Positions 1 to 5,944 of a stretch of 7,585 bases of DNA are shown here, piece after piece (within the stretch, counting starts at the first letter, position 1; each line of letters starts with the position of its first letter). The DNA comes from JAWOGN01 sp046496815 (GTDB lineage Bacteria > Desulfobacterota > DSM-4660 > Desulfatiglandales > Desulfatiglandaceae): positions 1 through 7,585 of the forward strand of contig JAWOGN010000125.1 of NCBI GenBank assembly GCA_046496815.1, read 5' to 3'. Under the pieces are notes generated by a model. The model ran no database searches. It saw nothing but the letters and a program-made list of their open reading frames with translations, and was not told where the DNA came from. A program made the translations under genes and the position numbers.

Positions 1-279
1 TCGGTGAGGAAGAGCAAAGAGGCGATTGAGGAGTTCAGACGGGGAAACCGTGAGGATCTGGCTCTCAAGGAAACGGAAGAGATCAACATCTTGTATGAAT
101 ATTTGCCCCGGCAATTGTCCTCAGAGGAGATTGAAGAGATCCTGCGAGAAATCATTTCAGACCTCTCGGCGAGTGGCCCGAAGGACTTGGGAAAGGTCAT
201 GAAATCGGCAATGGCGAGAATGGCAGGAGAAGCGGAAGGTGGCGCTGTAAACGAGATCGCCAGAAGACTTCTCGGGTAA
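1..279 (+). CDS. yqeY: GatB/YqeY domain protein, C-terminal part (5' end outside window)
   Basis: The reading frame is open from the first base and ends at TAA 277-279, giving 92 codons. The family is usually about 148 residues, so roughly the first third lies to the left. A GTG at 4-6 lies in frame but is most likely internal. Family features are visible: the basic-acidic helix with KEAIEEFRRGNREDL, the hallmark EYLPRQLS segment, and a C-terminal helical part with GPKDLGKVMKSAMARM and a final LVNxxA-like NEIARRLL. The C-terminal domain resembles the tail domain of GatB, the Asp/Glu-tRNA amidotransferase subunit, which suggests tRNA binding, but the role of stand-alone YqeY proteins is not settled. 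In many bacteria the gene lies between rpsU and dnaG, which fits the dnaG-rpoD pair downstream. The family call is firm, the function is not. Confidence 0.92.
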   Translation, partial: SVRKSKEAIEEFRRGNREDLALKETEEINILYEYLPRQLSSEEIEEILREIISDLSASGPKDLGKVMKSAMARMAGEAEGGAVNEIARRLLG

Positions 280-290
280 GCGTTTTTTTT
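243..290 (+). terminator. Possible intrinsic terminator overlapping the yqeY 3' end
   Basis: A run of eight T (283-290) follows directly after AGCG (279-282), which can pair with CGCT (243-246). Inside this, CGAGA (252-256) can pair with TCTCG (270-274). The structure is imperfect, with internal loops, and most of it lies inside the yqeY coding region, so it is weaker than a textbook terminator. The T8 tract is the main support. If real, it would end the yqeY transcript and require dnaG to have its own promoter. Confidence 0.35.
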
Positions 291-303
291 GGATTTTTAG
301 CGC

Positions 304-325
304 CTGCCTAAAAACATGTAGGCAG
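304..325. repeat. Perfect 7-bp inverted repeat (hairpin)
   Basis: CTGCCTA at 304-310 is exactly complementary to TAGGCAG at 319-325, with an 8-base loop. It follows the yqeY stop by about 25 bases. No T-run follows it on either strand, so it is not a standard intrinsic terminator. It could stabilise or trim the 3' end of the yqeY transcript, but that is inference. Confidence 0.5.
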
Positions 326-633
326 ATGTTATGCAAAATTGGGCTCCTGTCAGGCTGGCCGTTTTGTTACGCTTTATGCAAACTGTCCGGGGGGCAAATC
401 CGTTTATATATTACTAAAACCATCGAATGAGTCAAGGTTTATTGACAACGAGCTAAGACCTGCTTCTGAGATAGGGCTTATTTTTAAACGAAAAAGGTCG
501 TGTTATTGTCAGATCTCACCCAGATGATGTTGTTTCAAGTCAACCTCGTATCCGAGGAAGTCACCGGTTCCAGGTCCAAGTCGGCTTTTGTCTGTTTCCG
601 AAGCCCCTGCGGCATCCCAACAAAAAACTGAAT

Positions 634-650
634 ACGTAACGACGTTGCGT
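634..650. repeat. Near-perfect inverted repeat centred on A642
   Basis: ACGTAACG (634-641) and CGTTGCGT (643-650) are complementary except for one T/G position, with a single central base. With a one-base centre it cannot fold as a tight RNA hairpin without opening the inner pairs, so a dimeric protein-binding site is the more natural reading. It has no known consensus that I recognise. It lies about 110 bases upstream of the possible dnaG promoter. Confidence 0.35.
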
Positions 651-749
651 TTATTTCCAAAGACTCTATGAAACAGGATTCGAAATAACAGAATTTCCAT
701 GCGAGAATTTTTGGGTGGTACCTTCTGAAAAAATGTTTAATTTATTTTT

Positions 750-758
750 TGTGATAAT
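750..758 (+). promoter_or_regulatory. Possible extended -10 promoter for dnaG
   Basis: The sequence TGTGATAAT at 750-758 matches the extended -10 pattern TGN followed by GATAAT (5 of 6 to TATAAT). It sits in a strongly AT-rich block (about 722-770), as is typical of promoters. No good -35 box stands at 16-18 bases; extended -10 promoters can work without one. A second -10-like hexamer, TTTAAT, lies at 736-741, with TTGGGT at 711-716 at a long 19-base spacing. Transcription from about 765 would give dnaG a leader of about 320 bases. Confidence 0.35.
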
Positions 759-900
759 TTAAGAAAAATGCCGGCACCACACGGAGTATTTCATTGTCTG
801 GATTTTCGCTTCAGTTTATCCCCCAATTGGTGCGGGATCCGGATGACGTGCGTTTGCCCTCAATGGTTCTTCCGGCGAATCCCGGATCGGTTTACGGAAC

Positions 901-922
901 AGGCGCCTGATTCCAGGGGCCT
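901..922 (+). repeat. Hairpin in the putative dnaG leader
   Basis: Positions 901-909 (AGGCGCCTG) pair with 914-922 (CAGGGGCCT) with one G/G mismatch and an ATTC loop, giving a GC-rich stem. The left arm with base 900 is itself a perfect 10-base palindrome, CAGGCGCCTG (900-909). No T-run follows, so a terminator is unlikely. It may act as an RNA structure in the leader or as a DNA site. Confidence 0.4.
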
Positions 923-970
923 CACCGTGACTTATTGAGATGAGAACCAATCGGCCGAGAAATTAACATT

Positions 971-983
971 TTCCGGGCCGGAA
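971..983. repeat. Perfect palindrome TTCCGG-G-CCGGAA
   Basis: Arms at 971-976 and 978-983 are exact reverse complements around a single G. The short centre favours a protein-binding site rather than an RNA hairpin. A second perfect palindrome, TCGGCCGA, lies 12 bases upstream (951-958). No factor can be assigned from the sequence alone. Confidence 0.4.
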
Positions 984-1088
984 TGCTGCACTTGTTTCGA
1001 GACGGTTGCTTGAAGAACTCTCAAGCATCAAAGAGATGCAAGTGCCGATTTTGGAGGATCGAAGGCCTAAAGCGTCACACAAATCATC

Positions 1089-2849
1089 ATGGCTTATCAA
1101 GAATCGGCTAAGGAGGAGATCAAAAGAACCGCAGACATTGTGGAACTGGTGGGCCTATATGTCCAGCTTAGGAAAGCGGGACGAAACTATGTAGGACTTT
1201 GCCCGTTTCATGCCGAAAAGGCGCCTTCTTTTTCGGTGAACCCGGAAAGACAGACGTTCCACTGCTTTGGATGCAAGAAGGGGGGGGATATCTTTTCCTT
1301 TTGGATGGAATATCACAGTACCACATTTCCGGAAGCCATAAGGGATCTGGCGGAAAAATATCAAATCACGCTCTCTGAAGGCTTCGACGCGCCTCAGGAA
1401 AAACGGAAGGCGGCTCAGAAGCGAGCCTTATTTAAAATCAATGAGACGGCAACAGCCTACTTTCAAAGGGCATTGACCCACCCAACTCACGGCAGATCCG
1501 GTAGAAAATACCTGACTCGCCGGTCGATTTCAGACGAAATTATCGGTGAGTTGCGGCTGGGTTACGCGCCGAATGAATGGGACGGTCTGGTTCGAATACT
1601 GAAGGATCAAAAGCTGGAACTGGAAATGGCCGTTCAGGCGGGTGTGATTATTCCCAATAAAAGCGGCGGCTATTATGATCGGTTCCGAAATCGTGTTATA
1701 TTTCCAATTTTTGATCTACGGCAACAAATCGTTGGTTTCGGCGGCAGGGTGCTGGATGATTCACTCCCCAAGTATCTGAATACCCCTGAATCCCCCATAT
1801 TTCACAAGGGGGAGTTCCTTTACGGGTTGCATGTGTCCAACACGGAGATCCGGAAACAGGGCAGGGCAATCATTGTAGAGGGGTACATGGATTGGTTGGC
1901 ATTAAGAATGCACGGAATAAAAGAGGTCGTCGCCACACTCGGTACGGCCTTGACCGCCGGACATGTACGAAAACTGAAAGGGTATGCAAAGGAAACTGTG
2001 ATTGTTTTCGACTCTGATGAAGCAGGAAAAGCCGCTACTTTGAGAAGCCTGCCGATCTTTTCGAATGAGGGTGTCTCCGCCAAAGCTGTCGTTTTGCCGG
2101 CTCCTCACGATCCCGACAGTTTCGTAAACGCGAATGGGGCCGGCGCGTTTTTGGATATGTTGCGTCAAGCGCCGCCCATGCTCGATTTTTATTTGGAGCA
2201 AAAATTGGCCGAAAGTGGGTCGGATTTGGAAGAAAAGATTGGTCTTCTCAAAGACATGTATCCGGTGTTGTTTGAACTGCAAAGCAGCACCCAGCGCGCG
2301 TTGTATGTTCGGCGTCTGTCGGAACGTATCGGGATCAAGGAACATGTGGTGTGGTCTGAACTTTCAAAGTCTATCAAGCAGCGGGAGCGAAAGACCTTTA
2401 GCAGGAATTTAAAGAACCGTATGACCGCCTCAAAGGTTGAAAAGCGGTTTAACGAGTTGCATTTGCTCAATCTGCTGGTTCACCACCCCGAAATCCTTTC
2501 AAGGCTTGTGAACTACGAATGGGAAAGCCTTCTCTCAGACGCTGTGATTTTGGAGATCGTCGGAACGCTTTTCGATACGTATTACAGGGAAGGTGCGTGT
2601 TCTGTGGACGATTTAATGGAAAGCCTCGAGAATGAGCCGGCCCGGAATCAGCTTCGGGAGGTAATGTTTGAGGATTCACACTTCTCGGACCAGGAGGTGG
2701 AACAGGCGGTGACGGAGATCGAGGAAAAGGTTCGCCGGCTGAGCATTTCGGCGTCTTTTCGAAAAGTTAAAGGGGATGTCGAGGCCCAGAACAAGCTTTT
2801 AGAATTGAAGAGATTGAAAGGCCGAGGGAGTCTTGGGATCGAAATTTAG
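1089..2849 (+). CDS. dnaG: DNA primase DnaG
   Basis: DnaG synthesises the short RNA primers for leading- and lagging-strand replication, working with the replicative helicase DnaB at the fork. The 586-residue protein has the normal length and domain order. The N-terminal CHC2 zinc finger has ligands C38, H41, C59 and C62. The RNA polymerase core shows YDRFRNRVIFP (about 196-206) and GFGGR (216-220). The TOPRIM domain has the catalytic glutamate E264 in VEGYMD and the metal-binding pairs D308/D310 in FDSDEAG and D341/D343 in HDPDSF, nearly the same numbering as in E. coli. The C-terminal part from about residue 450, which starts with HLLNLLVHHPEIL, matches the position of the helicase-binding domain. 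ATG 1089 is the only usual start after the in-frame stop at 1068 that keeps the complete N-terminal helix before the zinc finger. It lacks a close Shine-Dalgarno: GGAGG at 1053-1057 is 31 bases away. It is followed after 99 bases by rpoD. Confidence 0.98.
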   Translation: MAYQESAKEEIKRTADIVELVGLYVQLRKAGRNYVGLCPFHAEKAPSFSVNPERQTFHCFGCKKGGDIFSFWMEYHSTTFPEAIRDLAEKYQITLSEGFDAPQEKRKAAQKRALFKINETATAYFQRALTHPTHGRSGRKYLTRRSISDEIIGELRLGYAPNEWDGLVRILKDQKLELEMAVQAGVIIPNKSGGYYDRFRNRVIFPIFDLRQQIVGFGGRVLDDSLPKYLNTPESPIFHKGEFLYGLHVSNTEIRKQGRAIIVEGYMDWLALRMHGIKEVVATLGTALTAGHVRKLKGYAKETVIVFDSDEAGKAATLRSLPIFSNEGVSAKAVVLPAPHDPDSFVNANGAGAFLDMLRQAPPMLDFYLEQKLAESGSDLEEKIGLLKDMYPVLFELQSSTQRALYVRRLSERIGIKEHVVWSELSKSIKQRERKTFSRNLKNRMTASKVEKRFNELHLLNLLVHHPEILSRLVNYEWESLLSDAVILEIVGTLFDTYYREGACSVDDLMESLENEPARNQLREVMFEDSHFSDQEVEQAVTEIEEKVRRLSISASFRKVKGDVEAQNKLLELKRLKGRGSLGIEI

Positions 2850-2948
2850 GCAGCCGGGAATCAATCCTTGGTTGAAGCAAAAAACGATGCGCGGGTGTTG
2901 GACGAAAGATCCATCCGAATTTAATAGCCTTCAGGAGGAAGCATCTTA

Positions 2949-4727
2949 ATGAGCAAAAACACCGACATGGTCAATTTGAAGCGGTTGATCGATATTGGTA
3001 AAGATAAGGGATATATTACCTATGAAGAGTTGAACGACGACTTGTCCGATGAGATTGTCTCTTCTGAGGAACAAATCGATGACCTGATGATGATGTTTGA
3101 AGAGTTGGATATTATGGTTATCGATGAGGCGTCCAAAGGTGAAATCGAGAAGGCCAAGCGCGCGAAGAAACAGCAGGAAAAGGCGGATGGAAAAGATAAT
3201 CAGCGTCTTGAGATTGCCGAGGCACCGTCCCGCGTATCCGACCCTGTGAAAATGTACTTGAAGGAAATGGGCTCTGTTTCGCTTCTCACCAGAGAAGGTG
3301 AAGTGGAGATCGCCAAAAGAATCGAGACCGGAGAGAGGAATACGCTCAATGCACTTTTGGACTGCTGCATCGGCGTCGAACATATCATAGACCTGGGAAA
3401 CCAATTGAAGGAGAATCACATCAAATTGAAAGATGTGATCAACGATCTGGAGGATGAAGAGAGCAATTATATGCAATTGGGAGAGAGAAAGGAATCTCTC
3501 GGAAAACTGATCGATGAAATCCAGTGCCAATATGAAGATATCCGTCGCAAAAGGCGTGAGATTCTGGATGGGTGCTGTACGGATAACAGAAAGAAAAAGC
3601 TTGTATCAGAGATAAAGAAGAACCATGAGAAAATTATGGCGCTGGTGAACTCCTTTAGTTTGGAAAAGGGACAACTCGAGCAGATGGTTGCCCGATTTAC
3701 GGACCTGATCGAAGAAATCGAAGCGTCAGAGAAACACCTGGCTGAGTGTGTTTTGCAGGCCGGAGGGAAGTCAATTTCATATTTAAACAAGTGCCTGTCA
3801 AAGATGCCGCAGTCTGCCAATGATGAGGAAGTTGTCCTGCCGATAGGTTTGCCGAAAGGCGAAGTTATGGCCATGAAAGCCAAAGCGGAAAACGCCCAAA
3901 ATGTTATCAAACAAGTCAGAGAACGCACCAATATGACCCCCCGTCAATTGAAGGCGAAATTGAAGCGGGTGCGAGAAAGCCTCGAAAAGGCTGAGCGGGC
4001 AAAATCCGAACTCATAGAGGCCAATCTCAGGTTGGTCGTTAGTATCGCGAAGAAATATACGAATCGAGGCCTTCAGTTTCTTGACCTCATTCAGGAAGGC
4101 AACATCGGGCTGATGAAAGCCGTAGACAAGTTTGAGTACCAGCGCGGCTACAAATTCAGTACGTATGCAACCTGGTGGATCAGACAGGCGATCACGCGGG
4201 CGATTGCCGACCAGGCTCGAACCATTCGGATTCCCGTTCATATGATTGAAACGATAAACAAGCTGATTCGTACTTCTCGTTACCTTGTTCAGGAGCATGG
4301 CCGCGAGCCGACCCCTGAAGAAATCGCTGAAAAGATGGAATTTCCTCTGGAGAAAGTGAGGAAGGTACTAAAGATCGCTAAGGAACCCATTTCTCTTGAA
4401 ACTCCCATCGGGGAGGAGGAGGATAGCCATCTCGGAGATTTTATAGAGGACAAAAAAATCCTTTCTCCCGGCGATGCCGTTGTTAACTACGGGCTGGCGG
4501 AACAAACGAGGAGAGTGCTCAGGACGCTGACACCCAGAGAGGAAAAAGTTCTCAGAATGAGATTCGGCATCGGCGAGAAAGCGGATCATACTTTGGAAGA
4601 AGTGGGACGTGATTTTAGTGTGACCCGTGAACGCATTCGGCAAATCGAGGCGAAGGCTCTCAGGAAGTTGAGGCATCCCAGCAGGAGCAAACGTTTGAAA
4701 AGCTTTGTAGAAGGCAAAGAGCTTTGA
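2949..4727 (+). CDS. rpoD: RNA polymerase primary sigma factor RpoD (sigma-70)
   Basis: This housekeeping sigma factor directs RNA polymerase to -35/-10 promoters. The 592 residues have the full group 1 architecture. The acidic region 1.1 covers about 1-55 (NLKRLIDIGKDKGYITYEEL). Region 1.2 starts at S97 (SDPVKMYLKEMG). A long charged non-conserved region follows, to about 350. Region 2 starts near L355 (ANLRLVVSIAKKY) and includes the promoter-melting segment with W409 and W410 (FSTYATWWIRQ), continuing to about M432. Region 3 follows, and region 4.2 at about 548-580 has the -35-binding helix with TRERIRQIE (559-567). Region 1.1 together with the long non-conserved region separates it from alternative sigma factors. 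AGGAGGAA at 2933-2940 lies 8 bases before the ATG and fixes the start. It follows dnaG as in the classical macromolecular synthesis operon. The 99-base gap shows no clear promoter or terminator, so at least partial co-transcription with dnaG is likely. Confidence 0.99.
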   Translation: MSKNTDMVNLKRLIDIGKDKGYITYEELNDDLSDEIVSSEEQIDDLMMMFEELDIMVIDEASKGEIEKAKRAKKQQEKADGKDNQRLEIAEAPSRVSDPVKMYLKEMGSVSLLTREGEVEIAKRIETGERNTLNALLDCCIGVEHIIDLGNQLKENHIKLKDVINDLEDEESNYMQLGERKESLGKLIDEIQCQYEDIRRKRREILDGCCTDNRKKKLVSEIKKNHEKIMALVNSFSLEKGQLEQMVARFTDLIEEIEASEKHLAECVLQAGGKSISYLNKCLSKMPQSANDEEVVLPIGLPKGEVMAMKAKAENAQNVIKQVRERTNMTPRQLKAKLKRVRESLEKAERAKSELIEANLRLVVSIAKKYTNRGLQFLDLIQEGNIGLMKAVDKFEYQRGYKFSTYATWWIRQAITRAIADQARTIRIPVHMIETINKLIRTSRYLVQEHGREPTPEEIAEKMEFPLEKVRKVLKIAKEPISLETPIGEEEDSHLGDFIEDKKILSPGDAVVNYGLAEQTRRVLRTLTPREEKVLRMRFGIGEKADHTLEEVGRDFSVTRERIRQIEAKALRKLRHPSRSKRLKSFVEGKEL

Positions 4728-4747
4728 GCGAAGAAGGGGAATTTTTC

Positions 4748-4765
4748 TTGACAATTCGTTGTCAA
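4748..4765. repeat. Perfect inverted repeat TTGACAA-TTCG-TTGTCAA
   Basis: Arms at 4748-4754 and 4759-4765 are exact reverse complements around TTCG. It starts 20 bases after the rpoD stop. The left arm contains a perfect consensus -35 hexamer. As RNA it would form a weak AU-rich stem with a UUCG loop and no following U-run, so it is a poor terminator. As DNA it looks like an operator overlapping the promoter of the tRNA. Confidence 0.55.
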
Positions 4766-4776
4766 ACGCGCATTTT
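4748..4776 (+). promoter_or_regulatory. Possible sigma-70 promoter for the tRNA
   Basis: TTGACA at 4748-4753 is a perfect -35 box. Seventeen bases later comes CATTTT (4771-4776), a poor -10 (3 of 6). Transcription would start near 4783, leaving a leader of about 18 bases for RNase P to remove. An alternative is the -10-like ATTAAT at 4789-4794 preceded by TGG, but it has no -35 at a proper distance and would start at or next to the mature 5' end. The -35 is convincing, the -10 is not. Confidence 0.4.
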
Positions 4777-4800
4777 CGTTACTCATGGATTAATGCGGTC

Positions 4801-4876
4801 GGGCCTATAGCTCAGCTGGAAGAGCCACCGGCTCATAACCGGTAGGTCCCTGGTTCGAATCCAGGTGGGCCCACCA
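4801..4876 (+). tRNA. tRNA with anticodon CAU, probably elongator tRNA-Met
   Basis: A complete cloverleaf can be drawn. The 7-bp acceptor stem is 4801-4807 with 4866-4872 (one G-U). The D stem is GCTC 4810-4813 with GAGC 4822-4825. The 5-bp anticodon stem is 4827-4831 with 4839-4843, with loop CTCATAA and anticodon CAT at 4834-4836. The 5-bp T stem is 4849-4853 with 4861-4865, with loop TTCGAAT. Discriminator A4873 and an encoded CCA (4874-4876) complete it. The first pair is G1-C72, so it is not the bacterial initiator, which has an unpaired 1-72. A CAU tRNA can also be Ile2, whose C34 becomes lysidine; sequence alone does not fully separate the two. Elongator Met is preferred from overall resemblance and from the common position of a Met tRNA after rpoD in related genomes. 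Confidence 0.93.
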
Positions 4877-4950
4877 CCACGATCATATTACAACACGATT
4901 TTAAAGAATGGTATTGATGGCGTTTCTCAGAACCCGACTTTTACGTAACA

Positions 4951-4988
4951 GAAGGGCGCACTTTCAGAAAGTGCGCCCTTCGAGTTTT
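4951..4988 (+). terminator. Strong hairpin terminator after the tRNA
   Basis: Positions 4951-4964 are perfectly complementary to 4968-4981: 14 pairs, GC-rich in the middle, with a 3-base CAG loop that may open to a larger loop. It is followed by GAG and then TTTT (4985-4988). The T-tract is short and offset by three bases, but the very stable stem supports termination of the tRNA transcript. On the opposite strand no T-run follows, so the direction is +. It separates the tRNA from the Nif3-like gene. Confidence 0.72.
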
Positions 4989-5095
4989 GACTGAGGGCAC
5001 GCGGTGTTGCTGCGCACACCACAGACGTCACGCAATGGAGGCTATAGCCGGTCGCTAACATTTTTTGAGCCGGCGGCGGATTTTCGCAGGTGACC

Positions 5096-5105
5096 GGGGA
5101 GAAGG
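5096..5105 (+). promoter_or_regulatory. Ribosome binding site that decides the Nif3-like start
   Basis: The purine-rich sequence GGGGAGAAGG (5096-5105) lies just upstream of ATG 5108, with GGAG at 5098-5101 spaced 6 bases from it. The in-frame GTG at 5090 has only a poor CAGG-type sequence directly before it. The ATG is therefore the better start. Confidence 0.6.
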
Positions 5106-5107
5106 TT

Positions 5108-5911
5108 ATGTTTCCCGTAGTGAGGGAATTTCTGGAGCTTTTGGAAGAAATTGCGCCGACACGCCTCGCTGAGCCTTGGGATAACCCCGGACTTCAGGTC
5201 GGCTCATACAATCAGGAGATTCGGAAAGTTCTTTTGGCTCTTGATCCAACCTTGAAGTCTCTGAGCATGGCCAGAGATTGCGGTTCTCAGCTTCTGCTTA
5301 CCCACCACCCGCTTATTTTCAGGCCGTTTTCAAAGCTTGAGGTTGACAGGTATCCCGGTAATTTGGTTTTCGAAGCAGCAAGCAGTCGCATCTCCGTCGT
5401 CACTGCCCATACCAACTTGGATATGGCGAAAGGCGGGATAAACGATATTTTGGCTGACATGCTGGGGCTTCAACGGGTGAGTGTGCTTAAGGAGGTGAAT
5501 GGGGAGGTGGGCGTGGGGTTGGGCAGAGTCGGAGACTTGACCCAACCGGCTCCACTGTCGAGTGTGGTAAGCCATATCAAGAAGATCTTGGGTGCAAAAA
5601 CGCTGAAGATCGTGGGCCGGGGAAATTCCCTGATTCGGCGCCTTGCCGTCGTCGGAGGGTCCGGTGGGGGAACCGTATCGGTGGCCTTTCAGAAGGGTGC
5701 AAACCTTCTCCTGACAGGGGATATCAGCCATCATCACGCGCTTGAAGCGGAGCATTTGGGAATTGCCCTGATTGACGGTGGACATTTTTTAACGGAAAGT
5801 TCGGCTTTTAGACACTTCGCGAACCCTCTGAAAGATGCAATAAAGTCAAGGGGATGGAATTTGACGGTTCTGGTGGATGCGGATGCGCTCAATCCCATGC
5901 AAGATGGGTAG
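5108..5911 (+). CDS. Nif3-like dinuclear metal centre protein (NIF3/YbgI family)
   Basis: The product is 267 residues from ATG 5108. Starting at the in-frame GTG 5090 would add 6 residues that do not resemble the family N-terminus. The usual opening is present: a helix with LELLEEIAPTRLAEPWDNPGLQVG. The residues expected to hold the two metal ions can be seen: H66 and H67 in THHPLIF, H101 and D105 in TAHTNLD, and H226 and E230 in GGHFLTES near the C-terminus. The length matches the short form of the family, without the PII-like insert of about 100 residues found in some members. The proteins form toroidal hexamers in the cytoplasm. The reaction is not firmly established; a GTP cyclohydrolase 1 type 2 label is common in databases but should be read with caution. 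The gene begins 120 bases after the tRNA terminator and lies 33 bases before the zinc-ribbon gene, probably one operon. Confidence 0.96.
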   Translation: MFPVVREFLELLEEIAPTRLAEPWDNPGLQVGSYNQEIRKVLLALDPTLKSLSMARDCGSQLLLTHHPLIFRPFSKLEVDRYPGNLVFEAASSRISVVTAHTNLDMAKGGINDILADMLGLQRVSVLKEVNGEVGVGLGRVGDLTQPAPLSSVVSHIKKILGAKTLKIVGRGNSLIRRLAVVGGSGGGTVSVAFQKGANLLLTGDISHHHALEAEHLGIALIDGGHFLTESSAFRHFANPLKDAIKSRGWNLTVLVDADALNPMQDG

Positions 5912-5944
5912 ACATATTGACAAAGTCAGTTTTCTCGAATTGAG

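Larger units (their letters stand above)
280..1088. other. Long intergenic region between yqeY and dnaG without a convincing gene
   Basis: This stretch of about 809 bases contains only short open frames (about 60 codons at most). None has a Shine-Dalgarno, a recognisable domain or a conserved-looking protein. What can be seen is structural: a perfect 7-bp hairpin CTGCCTA/TAGGCAG (304-310 with 319-325), a perfect 5-bp hairpin CCTCG-TATC-CGAGG (544-557), a near-perfect inverted repeat centred on 642, an AT-rich block with a possible promoter (about 722-770), a 9-bp stem with one mismatch (901-909 with 914-922), palindromes at 951-958 and 971-983, and two overlapping hairpins at 1008-1039. The last 330 bases would be the dnaG 5' leader if the promoter call is right. 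It may also be a decayed gene; I translated the forward frames and could not recognise one. Confidence 0.8.

Noticed and set aside
442..470. Consensus -35 TTGACA at 442-447
   Set aside because: No acceptable -10 hexamer at 15-19 bases and no gene immediately downstream.
339..527. Forward open frame of 62 codons in the yqeY-dnaG gap
   Set aside because: No ribosome binding site or family resemblance; composition not protein-like.
509..700. Reverse-strand open frame of 63 codons in the yqeY-dnaG gap
   Set aside because: No Shine-Dalgarno, no recognisable domain, and length compatible with chance in an 0.8-kb non-coding region.
1006..1194. Forward open frame from a TTG that overlaps the dnaG start
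   Set aside because: More than half of it is an out-of-frame reading of dnaG; no good Shine-Dalgarno and no domain. A leader peptide is possible but unsupported.
1902..2345. Reverse-strand open frame of 147 codons inside dnaG
   Set aside because: It is a shadow of the dnaG reading frame, with no ribosome binding site or family resemblance.
2898..2927. Possible rpoD promoter TTGGAC with TTAATAG
   Set aside because: Both hexamers match the consensus poorly, and the end would lie on top of the Shine-Dalgarno.
4801..4876. tRNA as a possible integration site of a mobile element
   Set aside because: No integrase gene, no direct repeat of the tRNA 3' end within the window, and only housekeeping genes downstream.
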